DNA of 64,000 nucleotides from Azolla caroliniana. Its lineage: Eukaryota > Polypodiophyta. Below are positions 1 to 11,200 of this stretch, piece by piece; position 1 is the first letter of the stretch, and each line of letters opens with the position of its first letter. The notes under the pieces were generated by a model. That model did not search any database and was not told the origin of the DNA. It was given only the letters and a program-made list of their open reading frames with translations. The translations under genes and the position numbers were made by a program. The stretch covers positions 24,738,001 to 24,802,000 of the forward strand of contig JBHGNT010000004.1 of assembly GCA_043228905.1 (NCBI GenBank). The letters are read 5' to 3'.

Positions 1-229
1 GTTGCAATAAAATGTATATATTCTAATGGAAAACACCGTCGTGATCTTGTTGTAGCATTATTCCTTCTTGATGGCGATTTAAGATAAGATCGGTTGACAT
101 GGTACAATTCATGCATTTAACATTTAATACAAGATTTCTTTTGTTGGATAATAAGGGCAACATTGAAGCTGAATCAGAGATGATAGTTCTCCTACACATG
201 GTATGTTGAAAATGAGCATGTTGTGGAAG

Positions 230-760
230 CACTATGTGCTTTAAGCCAATTCAGCCTGCGGGTGTTTCTCCAGATATTTACATTTGCATGTACTGTGAAA
301 GCTTCTAGTATCATTATATCCACTAGGAAGGGTAGGGAAATACATGCTATGATTGAAACAACGAACCTCCTGAAACAAATTCCGAATACTGGAGCTGGAA
401 ATGCCTTGGTTAGTAAGATACATGAAACATGGTGGTGGTATTGGTGAGGAAATATTGAACATTTTTGGGCAAATGCAAGAACGAGGAGTATCTCCAGATG
501 TTATTACTTAAGACATGCATAACTTGTGGTAGGATTGGGTCCATGGTTAAGGGCAAGTCAATACATGATGATAATGAAAGACAAGTTTTGGTTGAGACAA
601 ATTGCATTGTTACTTAAATGCAAAATGTGGTGGAGCCCATGAAGCATGGATTATCTATCTTCAAAGGTCTCTTTGCACAAGATGTGTTATGAAATGTTTG
701 GAATAAACCAAGATGGATATATGGCTGTCCAATGTCTCAAATGTATGCCGAAATAATGTC
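230..760 (+). pseudogene. Decayed PPR-family gene fragment
   Basis: No open frame spans this stretch, but reading the three forward frames in turn gives successive pieces typical of pentatricopeptide repeat proteins: a SPD-type repeat start followed by YTFAC and KA, then KGREIHAMIE, GAGNALV, QMQERGVSPDVIT, GRIGSMVKGKSIHDD, and a KCGGAHEA piece. The order and spacing (about 35 residues per unit) fit a PLS-type array. Stops and frameshifts fall every 20-40 codons. PPR proteins bind organellar RNA and guide editing or processing; this copy cannot make one. No introns are visible, which is normal for the family. The IHD/KG wording of the repeats resembles the expanded PPR families of ferns and lycophytes. 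Family assignment is fairly sure; limits are approximate. Confidence 0.6.
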
Positions 761-2666
761 TAAAACATGATGCAACCACATTCACATGCAATATTCATTG
801 TATGGAGTATTTTAATACCAATGGTGGAAAAAAACAAATTATTTACGAAGGCAACCTTCTCGACAAATAGATTAAACTTGCTAGTTTTGGAATGCTTTTT
901 CTCAAAGAATGTGAGCCCTGGTTTGGATCACATTATTTCAAGCGTCTAGATTTTGATTAATCACAATGATAAGGTTCATCCTATGGGATACATCTCCGAT
1001 ATCAATGCCCTCCAAAGACTTGATGTCAAAGCTTTAATTGACAAATTGAAAGAATGGCAATGCCACAATTGTAGAGTTGTTGACACATCCACGTAAGTGG
1101 CAACCATCACATGCCATGCCACCATTGGTGAATTCGTTACTCAAATAAAAATAGAGAGATTTCATCTCAATCATAAAAAGTAGACTGAGAGAATAAGACA
1201 AACACACATCATTAAAAAAGGGAAAGAGTAGACATACTTAACATATCCAACTTCTTATGCTACTAAAAAAGAAGTTGAGCACTAAAGTAACTTTTGGAGG
1301 TAGAGAGAACATTCGTAGAATCCATCGAAGCAACTTGACGTAGGGAAGTTGACATATCAACATTTACAAACTTGTCATAAAGAGGTAAAACTTGTAATAT
1401 GATTTCTATTGGAGCATGTACCTAATTCAACTTGGAGTAATTCTTTTAGGATACATTGGTTCATACAGTGTATAATATTGAAGGCATATCAAGTTGTTTA
1501 CCATTGTATAATATACTTTATTTGATGGCCTTGGCCCACACACTAAGAGGATTACAATTGGATTTTAGCCAATTTGAGGCCATGTCATCATTTAAAATGC
1601 TAGTGAAACTAACAAACTAACAATCCATGAGATCAAAGATTTTATCAAACAATTTCCTATGATTGCTTCCAAAAGGTTGTATTTAAAATTGTTGCTTAAT
1701 ACAAGTTCAAGTTTGTTATATTAACCAATCTACTTCATTGTAGTTCCCAAAGCATATGAGAGTCCCCAACCTTTTGAGGCCAAACACATGGATTCATGTT
1801 CAGGCAAAATATACAAACCATTTCATTTCTATTCTACATCAATTATCAAACCAAAAACTCGTTGTAAGGATAGGGTTTAGGGTTTAAGTAACCAACCCCT
1901 CTAAGTAGAGTCAATAGTTTGAAGATGAGGACATGTAATTCAGTAGATAGAAAATGTTGTGCATCATCACAAAATCATTCTTTATAGATTCATAATCTTT
2001 ATAATTGTGGGGCTCAAATTTCAAATATATCAACCATAAAGCATGTAGATCCAACAATAGAATTGCAGATTTACGTCATGCACAGTGGTTTTATTGCTAC
2101 ATTAATAATGGAAATTCTTCAATTCTATGCTTTTCCAGCAAGTGGAATGACATTTAATGTAGACTTAATAAACTTACAATTGTGTTTTGTGACAATTGAA
2201 TGTGTTTTGTAAATGAGTAACCCATATCAGCGAATATTGGATTGTGACAACAATGTTTTTGTGAAAATGTGGTGGTTAATTAATATGTATACAGAGACAC
2301 ATTCCTAACAATTAAGATTGACTGTTGCTCGTAAATGAACAATCTACATGGGATAACAATTGAATCCAGCTTGTAAATAACTGATATCTGTATGTGAATG
2401 CTCAAACTATTGACAGAGATTGCATTGTTATAACATGTATATGTATATATGTATGTATATAAAATGTAACAAAAATCATTTACAAGGCGAGAATAAGAAT
2501 GGGCAATCCAGAGTGGGCTTAACTCGCTTGATTTTGATCAAACCCACACCCATTTTGTCAAGAATTTTCTTGGTTTCAAAAAAATCCTTTTCACTCAGGG
2601 ATTAGGCATTCCATTCAATAAATAAAACAAATATAAAATGATACAAGCGGTGTGACCTAAAACAGG
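761..2666. other. Intergenic stretch, no gene seen
   Basis: AT-rich sequence between the PPR relic and the 3' end of the RBOH gene. The short open frames here have no recognisable motifs. The part next to 2667 should contain the 3' untranslated region of RBOH, but I could not fix a polyadenylation site. Confidence 0.4.
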
Positions 2667-4236
2667 CTAGAAATTCTCCTTGTGGAATTCAAACCTTGTA
2701 TTTGATTTGTGATTATAGTCTCTTGCAAGCTCCTTCAGCTCCTTGGCTAGAATAGATGGTCCACAATAGAACACACCTACACATTCCAATCAAGTAAAAC
2801 GAAATAAACGAACTTTCTTTTCATTTAGCATCAGACAAAAGAACTAAACATCAAGTCTTGGGGTTTGGGTTTCACTTAAAATTATCTCACAAATACCTAT
2901 CCTCGAATCCTTGTGAGCATTTGCTACCCTTGAAAACACCTTTTTCCAATTGGGCCTTGCAAAGTGGGTCCTCACCTGAATGAATAACACCATGATAACC
3001 CAGTATACCAATGTTAGAAAACATTATTACCATGGTTCCAAATTGCTTTTATAAGTTGCTCATATCTGCAGATATGTCAAAAAAACGCTATTCATTTGAT
3101 AACATATGATTAGTTCGAACAGTACCCGTGTTCCGGACACTATGTCAACCCCATTCCGAGCATGGTGCAAAGATTGCACCATAGTGATAAGAGCTGAACG
3201 AGCATCACCTTCCTCATACACACTTGTAAGGTAGTTATGAAGCTCAATTACAGCCTGCATATGCAACCATTATTGAAACATTACTCGAACAAAGACTAAT
3301 AAGTGCAAAGGTGGATAGATCCGTATAGATCAGGAGAGTACATTGTCGTGCCAATGCCTAAAGTTTATACACATCATATATGTATGTATGTGTATTTATT
3401 AATATTTAGCATTGCCTTGGGAGAAATGATGCTGCTTTTACCCCCTTGGCTTGTGGAAAATGATTTGTAAAACCTTACTTTTATACTGATCTCAAAACTA
3501 AAAATACAAAGAGTTTTAATAATGAGCTTAGCATACGTTGTTATAGAACTAAATACACTATATATAATAAAGTAGGTGTACCAAAGCAATGCCTTTTCAT
3601 ATTGTGCTTTACATACACACTTGGGATTACCTTGTTGTCTATCTCTGCTACCTCATTCATAATCCCTTTGAACCAATCGAAGGACCCTTGCTCTTTCGTG
3701 ACCCAACAGAAGTACGCATTTGTCGGGCACCTTGGCTTCTTTTTCCTTCTAGGACTTTGATTGTCCACAACAGGGCTGAAGTCTAGAGATGTATCCTACA
3801 TTAGCCAAGCAATGTGATGGCAAAATAAAGCTGTCAATTAAGTGTTCATCCAAGGATGAAAAGGGTCTTGTAGTAGAAAAGTGTCTATACATTAAATACC
3901 AATATGCCAACCTGTTGTTGCTCCCCCATTTTTATGACATGAAGGAGGTCTTTCAAGATGCTAATAAAAGGTGTTGCCCCGATGCCAAGCCCTATGAGTA
4001 GCAGCACATCATATTTTCTGTAGTCCTGTGCTGGAGCTCCATATGGTCCGTCAATCCGAAGCCTTGGAAATCTGCAAAGACCCAAAATTAACTCATCAGC
4101 ATTGTCCACATCAAACAGTGGGTGTCCCTGACAAGATATTTATATTTACATAATGTCAATGTATGTAATTATATATGTCTATCTGTAATTTATTTATGTA
4201 TGTGTGTGTCAATACATGAATGTGTATGCAGGTGTA

Positions 4237-4303
<67 letters not shown>

Positions 4304-7300
4304 GTGTAGGTGTAGGTGTAGGTGTAGGTGTAGGTGTAGGTGTAGGTGTAGGTGTAGGTGTAGGTGTAGGTGTAGGTGTAGGTGTATGCGATGTCTATGT
4401 ATGCACACACCAGACAATGCCAACTTGACTAACCTGCATTCATCGCCAGTCTTGAATTCTGCTCGAAGAAGACCACTTTTACCTCCTATGGGAGGTGCCA
4501 TTATCTGCATTCCGCCATTCCTTACAAGTTTGAGCTTATATGTACAGAGCGGAAAAGGCAGAAATCATGGTAGAACAGAAGAAGAGTCCGATTCACCTTA
4601 GAAAACACATTTCTCATTTCTTGGGTCCAGTCACCAGCGGTTCGGATATGTACACTAATGCAATTGTCGTCAGGTGCGGAAGTGATGGAGAATGGATGCC
4701 TACAGAAGAGATATATATGGCATGAGAGGACTGGCATAGAAAGCATAGACAAAACTTCAGGGATGTGTCATTGCAACCACAGTTTGATTGCTTACCACTC
4801 AAATGGTGAAATCTCAGGGCATTGAAGGAAAATATACATCCCACTCTTGTACTTAAATCCAGGAGGCTTGGTCATATGCAGTGCAAGGACATTGCCAGGA
4901 TAGATTGCTGCCTGCATAGATTAGCATGTCCATGTGCAAGCATATAAGGTGAAATGGTATGTATGGATCTCATTTCGATGTTAACACAAGTAATTGCATA
5001 GAATTTTGTTCTGTTCAACCAGTACAAATCGGGTAAAACCAGCTTACTACCTACCTTCACAATGTTCACAGGGTAATGCCCTGCTCTAAGCGCCCTAAGC
5101 GAGCGCTCGCCGAGATATAGCATTACCGGAACAGATAGATAAACCCATGTCTGCAAGCATTCATTCATGCACACACATAATTAGAACATGTTACACCAAT
5201 GAGAATCACAACAAAGAAGGCTGGACAGTATGATATCCAGAAAGAGCATCATCACTCACAGTTTTCTGGTACCATTCATGTGAGAGATACAGGAATACGG
5301 AGTGGATGATAAGAAGGATGTAGACTAGCACAAACAGGTGATGGGAGTACCAAAATGCATTGAAACCAGTGAGCCTATGAAGCGGCCAAGGCAGCTTCAC
5401 AAGGTTCCGTCTGAACCACCGGCTCGCCAACACAAAGGCTATGGTCATGAGAATTACCATAGCAATACCAGAAAGCCCTTCTACGGATAACATAATTTGC
5501 ATGTATGTTGGTCTTTTGTAATTGAAGTCGTCAGCTACATATCGCTGGAAATCAGCGTCATTCGCACAAATAACTCGAACAAAGTCACACGATAAGTGTG
5601 TACCGGCATGGACAAAGACACCAATAACTATAGCCACCGCAATAGTCTGCATAAGCACATCACTACATTCTCATTGCCACGATCATTACCATCAATCTTG
5701 TACTTAGAGATGTGTAATTGATTAGTATTCATTAGGGGCTCCATGACCTATGTTGTGGATCGGAACTTGTACATACCCAGGAGAAAGAAATTGCTCCATG
5801 GATTTACCAGTGGTGCAGACTTCCTAGATATGATTAAGCCCAACCTTTTCACATATATATGGAAGCTACAGACATTTGAATATCACACCTTGTGAAAGTT
5901 TATATTGTCATCGAATGGAACGATTGCCCCTAGACGAGAGGAACGAAGCCACGTGATTGTGTTGCGACAAACTGGGAGTAATATCAAGGCCATGTTCAGC
6001 TTCAGAGTCTCAGCAGCTCCTTTGGCGGTGCAAACGCAGTAGCCCATCACGTGAAAGGCTGCCCTTTGCCTATACTGGAGGAATTTCCATGTAAATAATC
6101 CCGCCATCATCAATATCCAGAGAGCTATCACCCATATCCTCTGCCAATTCTCATACACAAAATACATGGTTGATTTCATTTTCCGGGGAACAAAGCCTCT
6201 TCTCCTTGTAGGTGGTCCCAAGTTTTGGCTCAATGTTTGGCTGTAATTCGAATGCCGATCCTTCACAAAACCACCATATTCACAAAGCAACAAGGACTCT
6301 AGCTGAGCTAGCTGCAACAGACATCCAAGAGTACAAACAATACCATTAATCCACTCATGCGAAGAAAATAATCATCTACATTCAATCCCTGATCAAGACA
6401 AGCTAGTCACCTCAATGTAACCAAGGTTATCAGGATCAAGCTCTTCCATGATTAAAGCTGCATATTCCTCAGCCTGATCTTTGAGCTTAGAGAGCTTGTT
6501 GGCCGAAGCACTGAGTGCAATGATCTGTAAGCAGATGACTCAAGTTTTAAGACCATTAAGTTACAGATATCTCGAATGAGAACAGCAGATTAGAGATACT
6601 GCTAGCCATGTAATGAACATAAGATACATATACATATACATAGATTTACCTCCTTCACTTCCTCCTCAGAGATGCGGCCATCGGCATTCTTATCACACCT
6701 GCATTGCATTAGAGTACCTTTTATTCAGTTCTTTTATTGCTCAGATCCAAATATAGGCTTCATCCTAATGAGAAATTGTTTACATGTCGAAGAATATCTG
6801 GAGACGGGAATCGAACTTCTGATCAGAGATGAGGCACCAGAAGTCTTGCAGCTCGTTCAGAGAGATGGCATTAAGCCGCTGGCCTCGCCTTCTAGCGAGA
6901 GCATCGAATAGCTCTTTTGCAAAATCACCCGAGTCCTTCATACCTACACATAATCTCTCCCTCTGTCTCTTTCTCTCACACATACACATACAAAAACATG
7001 TTTAATCTTTGCTATGGGCTCTATCTATCTATCTATCAATCTATTTATCTATCTCGTTCTCTCAATTCAGTTGGTTGGGCCTGAGTATCAAATTCTACTC
7101 CCATTCCCCACCTCCAATCACATTAGAACCTGCTTCCCTGAGATATGTTATTACACGATCATGCATGCCTAGTCGCCTTTCTCTTAGGATTAAGCACTGA
7201 TCTTTACTAGAATTGTTGAACATGATCAAACTACTGCACATGAACACAGTCAGTGAGAAAAGCTTCAGTTTTCTCCCATTCGTCGTCACATTTGAGGTCC

Positions 7301-8085
7301 GAGAGAGGACCATGACACTTATGTTGTATTATTATTATTATTATTACTATGCCTGTCTCTGTTTCTCTCATGCGTGCGTGCTTCAGCTTACCGATGCAAT
7401 AGCCGAAATCCTCTCGGGCGAGAAGGCCGTCGACTGCAAGCTGATGAAACCTGGTCTCCACGCCTTTCCATAGATCATCGCTCGCATGAGCATTCCCGGT
7501 GGCTTTGCTGATGAATTGGAGTCCTTGGAGAGCATACTGCGTACCTGAGATTGATCTTGCCAATACCTTCTTCTTCCTCTTCATGAGCATAGCAGCCCTG
7601 CTACTGCCATGGCTAGAGCCATCCACAGTGTTCCCAATCCCCAGATTAGCAGAGAGCTTCCTCATCTCCGCCTTGAGCTCTTGCGAGAGCTCTTGCGAGA
7701 CTTGTCTGAGCTTTCCGGCTGCGGAGAGTCCATGGGGGGCCGTGAGTCTCTTCTTGGCAATGACAGAGGAGTCGAGAGGCCGTCGCCTGCTCTGTGGGGA
7801 GGGCCTGGCGGCGCGGCCCCAGCTTTCTTCGTCGCCGCCGCCGCCGCCATCGTCGAGGAGGCGGACATTAGATTCGGGGTCATCAGAGGCCGCAGCGATG
7901 GAGTGGTCCAGGGTCGCCTCCATGAAATGCTGGTCTGCTTCCTCTCCGGCTCTGGCCACGATCTCTTCTAGCTTCCATGGCGTCGAGCTGGCCTTGGCGT
8001 CTATGTCCAGGCCTAGGTCGAAATCAAAGGAAGAGAGCGATGGCGGGCCTCCTGCTGCAGCCGCTGTTCTTCTGAACCCCTTCAT
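2667..8085 (-). CDS. RBOH: Respiratory burst oxidase homolog (NADPH oxidase), RBOH F/E type
   Basis: Plasma-membrane enzyme that moves electrons from cytosolic NADPH through FAD and two hemes to apoplastic oxygen, making superoxide. Fifteen exons, high to low: 8085-7392, 6943-6784, 6698-6650, 6524-6411, 6311-5889, 5646-5260, 5150-5055, 4911-4796, 4699-4597, 4504-4434, 4071-3912, 3795-3631, 3254-3126, 2975-2897, 2776-2667; together 951 codons, the usual RBOH length. Visible: variable N-terminus; helix-rich EF region with one clear calcium loop [12 protein letters not shown] (residues 287-298); six-helix ferric-reductase domain with heme histidines H479/H493 and H582/H595, spaced 14 and 13 as in gp91phox; FAD motif HPFSIT (681-686); NADPH motifs GPYGAPAQ (746-753), GLGIGATPF (765-773), VFYCG (917-921); C-terminus FEFHKENF. 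An in-frame TGA lies two codons before the chosen ATG. Membrane and NADPH halves read closest to RBOHF; the EF region also resembles RBOHE. No defect seen. Confidence 0.96.
4231..4387. repeat. Two-phase hexanucleotide microsatellite in RBOH intron 10
   Basis: On the + strand about twelve TGTATG units (to about 4304) pass into about fourteen TGTAGG units (to about 4386). It fills nearly half of the intron 4072-4433 and begins about 45 bases after the splice donor of exon 10 on the coding strand. It keeps all reading frames open and so creates long spurious open frames. Confidence 0.95.
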
Positions 8086-8100
8086 GTCTCAATACTCACA

Positions 8101-8130
8101 GGGGGGGGGGGGAGGGGGGGGGGGGGGGGG
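8101..8130. repeat. Poly-G/poly-C run next to the RBOH start codon
   Basis: Twelve G, one A and a second long run of G on the + strand, starting 16 bases before the RBOH ATG on the coding strand, where it reads as C. It would lie in the 5' untranslated region. The run length is likely to be unreliable in sequencing. Confidence 0.85.
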
Positions 8131-8255
8131 GCTCTCCTCCTCTTCTGCTTGCTGCTCTCAGCAGTGGCACTCACTCATTCACTCACTCATCAATTCATTC
8201 AATGAATGGTTGGTTCATTCAGCAGAGAATGTGGTAGTGTGATGCCTGCTGCATT

Positions 8256-8324
8256 CACACACACACACACACACACAGAGATGGCGATGGAGAAACAGGC
8301 GAGTCTAGAGAGAGAGAGAGAGTC
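8256..8324. repeat. (AC)n and (GA)n microsatellites in RBOH 5' region
   Basis: An (AC) run of about 11 units ends near 8277 and a (GA) run of about 8 units lies near 8306-8322. Both fall in the presumed leader or proximal promoter of RBOH. Confidence 0.9.
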
Positions 8325-8398
8325 AATGTGATTAATGATTATATGCGTCTCTCTCTAGAAAAGAGCGAGGAGGAGGCATTGTAGAACGTGCAGGCAGA

Positions 8399-8560
8399 GT
8401 GGCAGATGAAGAAGATGAAGCAGAAGAAGAAGAAGAAACAGAGGAGGAGAGAGAAAAACAGAGATGGCGAAGAGAGAGAGAGAGGACATGGGGACGAGAG
8501 GGAGAGAGAGAGAGAGAGAGCCTAGAGAGAGAACGTAGAGAGAGAGAGGGAAGGGGAATT
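8399..8560 (-). promoter_or_regulatory. Long homopurine (GA-rich) tract upstream of RBOH
   Basis: About 160 bases of almost pure purine on the + strand (GAA and GA units), followed at 8570-8850 by an almost pure pyrimidine, T-rich stretch. On the RBOH coding strand the first part is CT-rich. Such GA/CT tracts are common near plant transcription starts and bind BPC/GAGA-type factors; whether this one does is inferred only. It begins 314 bases upstream of the ATG. Confidence 0.45.
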
Positions 8561-8910
8561 AAACCTTTTTCCCTCACCTTTTTTTTCACCTTTTCTTTTC
8601 CTTCTTTTTTTTTTTTTAAAAACAATATCGATTTCTTTTCTTTTTATTTTCTGCTCTTTAATTTATTTATTTTCTCTGTTTTTTTTTTTGTGTGTGTGTG
8701 TCTCTGTTCTGCTCGCTTTGTTTTCTTCTTCTTCTTCTTTTTGTTTGTTTGGAATTCCAATTCTTTTTCTTCTCTCTTCCTTTTTTCTGTTGTTTTGCTT
8801 TTCGGTTTCTTTTTCTCTCTCCTCTCTCTCATGCGCCTTTTTTAAACGTTTGAACATGCATTGAAGGCGCCCCCCCCCCCCCCCAATCCCCCTTCCAAAC
8901 AGTACGATCG

Positions 8911-9061
8911 GCCGACGTGGCACCGAGCGCGCCTACGTGGCCAGCGCGCCTGGCCCGGGCCCGCCGACGTGGCGGGAGAGGCGGTGCCACGTCGGCGCGA
9001 AACTGGCCGGGGCGGCGGATCCTACACTGTCAATACCAGGGCCTCGCGCGCCTGACGTGGC
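8911..9061 (-). promoter_or_regulatory. GC-rich island with five ACGTGGC (bZIP-type) cores, RBOH promoter
   Basis: In an otherwise AT-rich region, about 200 bases rich in CG hold ACGTGGC at 8915-8921, 8935-8941, 8967-8973 and 9055-9061, and its reverse complement GCCACGT at 8986-8992. The last copy sits in TGACGTGG (9053-9060). ACGTGGC is the core of plant ABA-response and G/C-box hybrid elements, and TGACGTGG matches the unfolded-protein-response element bound by bZIP28/60. The cluster lies 826-976 bases upstream of the RBOH start codon, with no other gene seen nearby. The motifs are seen; regulation of RBOH by ABA or stress bZIPs is inferred. Confidence 0.5.
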
Positions 9062-9293
9062 GTGGCGTGTGCCAGCTGTCGGGTCGGTTTCACACTTGGT
9101 GTCCGGCTGATCCTTCCCCTCACAATCCGCCAATCCCCTCATCCTCTCATTGAATGCCCATCCACCTACCCACCTACCCACCCACTTTTCCCTACTATGT
9201 TTTTTTTTCTTCACTCACCCATGTATGTATATGTATGCAATTGAATGAATGAACATGTGACGCTTTTCTGTATACATCCATAAAAGCACATCC

Positions 9294-9710
9294 AAACATG
9301 GATGGATGGATGGCCATTGAAGTAAATGGATGCGTGTTTGTGTTTGTTTCCTCGATGATTCATCTACTCTCCACTCGATTTAAAGGAACCAACGCAAATG
9401 TGTAAATAAATTCATATGTGCCCCACCGGTAACATTGGCGCTAATTGATAGCATAACATCCTCTCACTCACTCACACACACACACACACACACAATCTCT
9501 CTCTCTCTCCCTCCCTATGATACCTTGTCAAATTATTAGATCCTTTAAAAAGCATTCCCATCAAGCATGAATGTCCATAGTTTACTTTATTGGTGTGTTG
9601 CAATATATTGGGCAATGTATAATCCATGCACGACAATTGAGGGAAAGTGGTTCACGAATTCGATTGAGAAACACAGAGACTAATAGAGAGAGAGAGAGAG
9701 AGAGAGAGAT
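9294..9710. repeat. Cluster of short microsatellites
   Basis: (GGAT)n at about 9297-9312, (CA)n at about 9471-9494 leading into a CT-rich run to about 9514, and (GA)n at about 9686-9709. Nothing else recognisable lies between them. Confidence 0.85.
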
Positions 9711-10539
9711 TCTTTTCTATTGACAAAAAGACTCTTTCCTAATATCTAATCTACACGGTAAAGAGTAGAATGAGTATGTAGTGTTTATGCTGAATTTTTT
9801 CGTTCTTTCCAAAGCTTTCATTAATGCAACAACGGAGTGTGTGGTGTACCTTGCGAAGAGTCAAGCAGTTGGTGAGCACGAAGGTGGGTAGATGAGAGAA
9901 TACACTAAACTTCATCTAGCATATGGACTAGTTTGACGCGAATGGCACTTGTACTTGCTTGCTAGTGAATGTGTTTGTAGAGTCTAATCCAACACGAAAT
10001 AAGGATTATTGAGAGATCTCGTTGAGACCAAGTCACCATGCATCGCTTTGTTAGGATTTAGTGACCTAACCTTAGTGGTATCGTTTGATTTATGTGAGTT
10101 GTGCTTTGCTAGTCGAAGCAATGACACATTGCACATGTTGGTGACGCACAAGCCGAATGTGGTGTTGATAAGAATTTAATATGCACAACCTTCAACGCCA
10201 TTTCTTGGATCTGTAAGAACAAAAACAAACATGTCTTGCGTCTAGGAGGATGTCCATATGTATTGGCTAAAAGTGTTACTACTAGATATCCTAAATAGTG
10301 GCTAAAAATCCTATTACTTTTTGGAGCAATGCACTACAATGCTTCCTCTCCTTCATGGAAAATGTACTTCTTTAAATTCTCATCCTTGGACCCCCAGACT
10401 TCCATGTTCCTCTTGCAAGAGAGTTTCTCTATTCGTCAATAGATCTTTGAAATTCACGAAAAAGAGGATAGTTGCCACTTTTTTCATTATTATATGAGTT
10501 CTTCTTCTCACATGATTTTGATTTTTTAATTCAGTTAAT
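9711..10539. other. Intergenic stretch, no gene seen
   Basis: AT-rich sequence with only short open frames and no motif I recognise. Confidence 0.35.
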
Positions 10540-11200
10540 TTTCGAAAAGCACAAAACAAAATTTTACAATTTTCATAATTAAATGAATTGTTGGGTAGAA
10601 GTTGGAAGCAAGAAACATTATAGGTTTTGTCAAATGTGTTATCCATTTAAAGAGCATGTTATGTAAGATGTTGGTTCTTTTCACATGAACATCTCACTAG
10701 CCTTAAAAATTACTTTTGCAAGTCTGTTCTTGGAGCCACGTACAAAGGAGCCTTTGTTTATCTTGCTAACCAATTGTGCATCTTTTACATCATTGTTTTC
10801 GGGTGGGATGAATTACATATATACATTGAGAAAAAACTTTTTATCAAGGCATGGCTAATTTAGATTTTTGAAAACCCATGTTATAATTCTTATAATAAAA
10901 TGTACTCAGTGGAATTTTGAGAGAAGAAACACTATTGGTTTTTGCATGTCTTTTATACATTCAAAGCACATGTAATTGAAAACATTGGTTCTTTCCACCT
11001 GAACAATATCTTATTACTCTTAAAAAACACTTTATAACTTCAGAAAACATAAGAGTGTCCCTGGAACTACATATGAGTGCGTCTCTCATTTGCCTTGCAA
11101 ACCAAGCATACATAATTTACATCATTGTTTTTTAGTGGGGTGAACTATATACATCAAGTGAACCCTTTTCATTGAGGCATCGTCATTTGAAACAATCAAT
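10540..11200. repeat. Diverged tandem duplication, unit about 315-330 bp
   Basis: Two head-to-tail copies, about 10540-10870 and 10871-11200. Matching landmarks include GAAACATTA/GAAACACTA (10612 and 10925), the ACATCATTGTTTT word (10787 and 11119) and a following GGTGRGATGAAYTA-like stretch, then a GAGGCAT/AAGGCAT word. The copies differ at many positions, so the duplication is old. A weaker third copy may follow to about 11460. No coding sense found. Confidence 0.65.

Noticed and set aside
4122-4601. A 159-codon + strand frame and overlapping - strand frames at the hexanucleotide repeat
   Set aside because: They are made by the TGTATG/TGTAGG microsatellite, which lacks stops in every frame, and lie in an RBOH intron.
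7499-8242. A 247-codon + strand frame
   Set aside because: It is antisense to RBOH exon 1, which is GC-rich and has few stops; the - strand reading carries all the recognised protein sequence.
8399-8845. A 148-codon + strand frame rich in Glu, Arg and Phe
   Set aside because: Translation of a purine tract followed by a pyrimidine tract; no domain, no coding bias.
9062-9244. A possible gene divergent from RBOH using the GC-rich island as a shared promoter
   Set aside because: The frames downstream on the + strand are short, low in complexity and unrecognised; no exon-like series follows to 14 kb.
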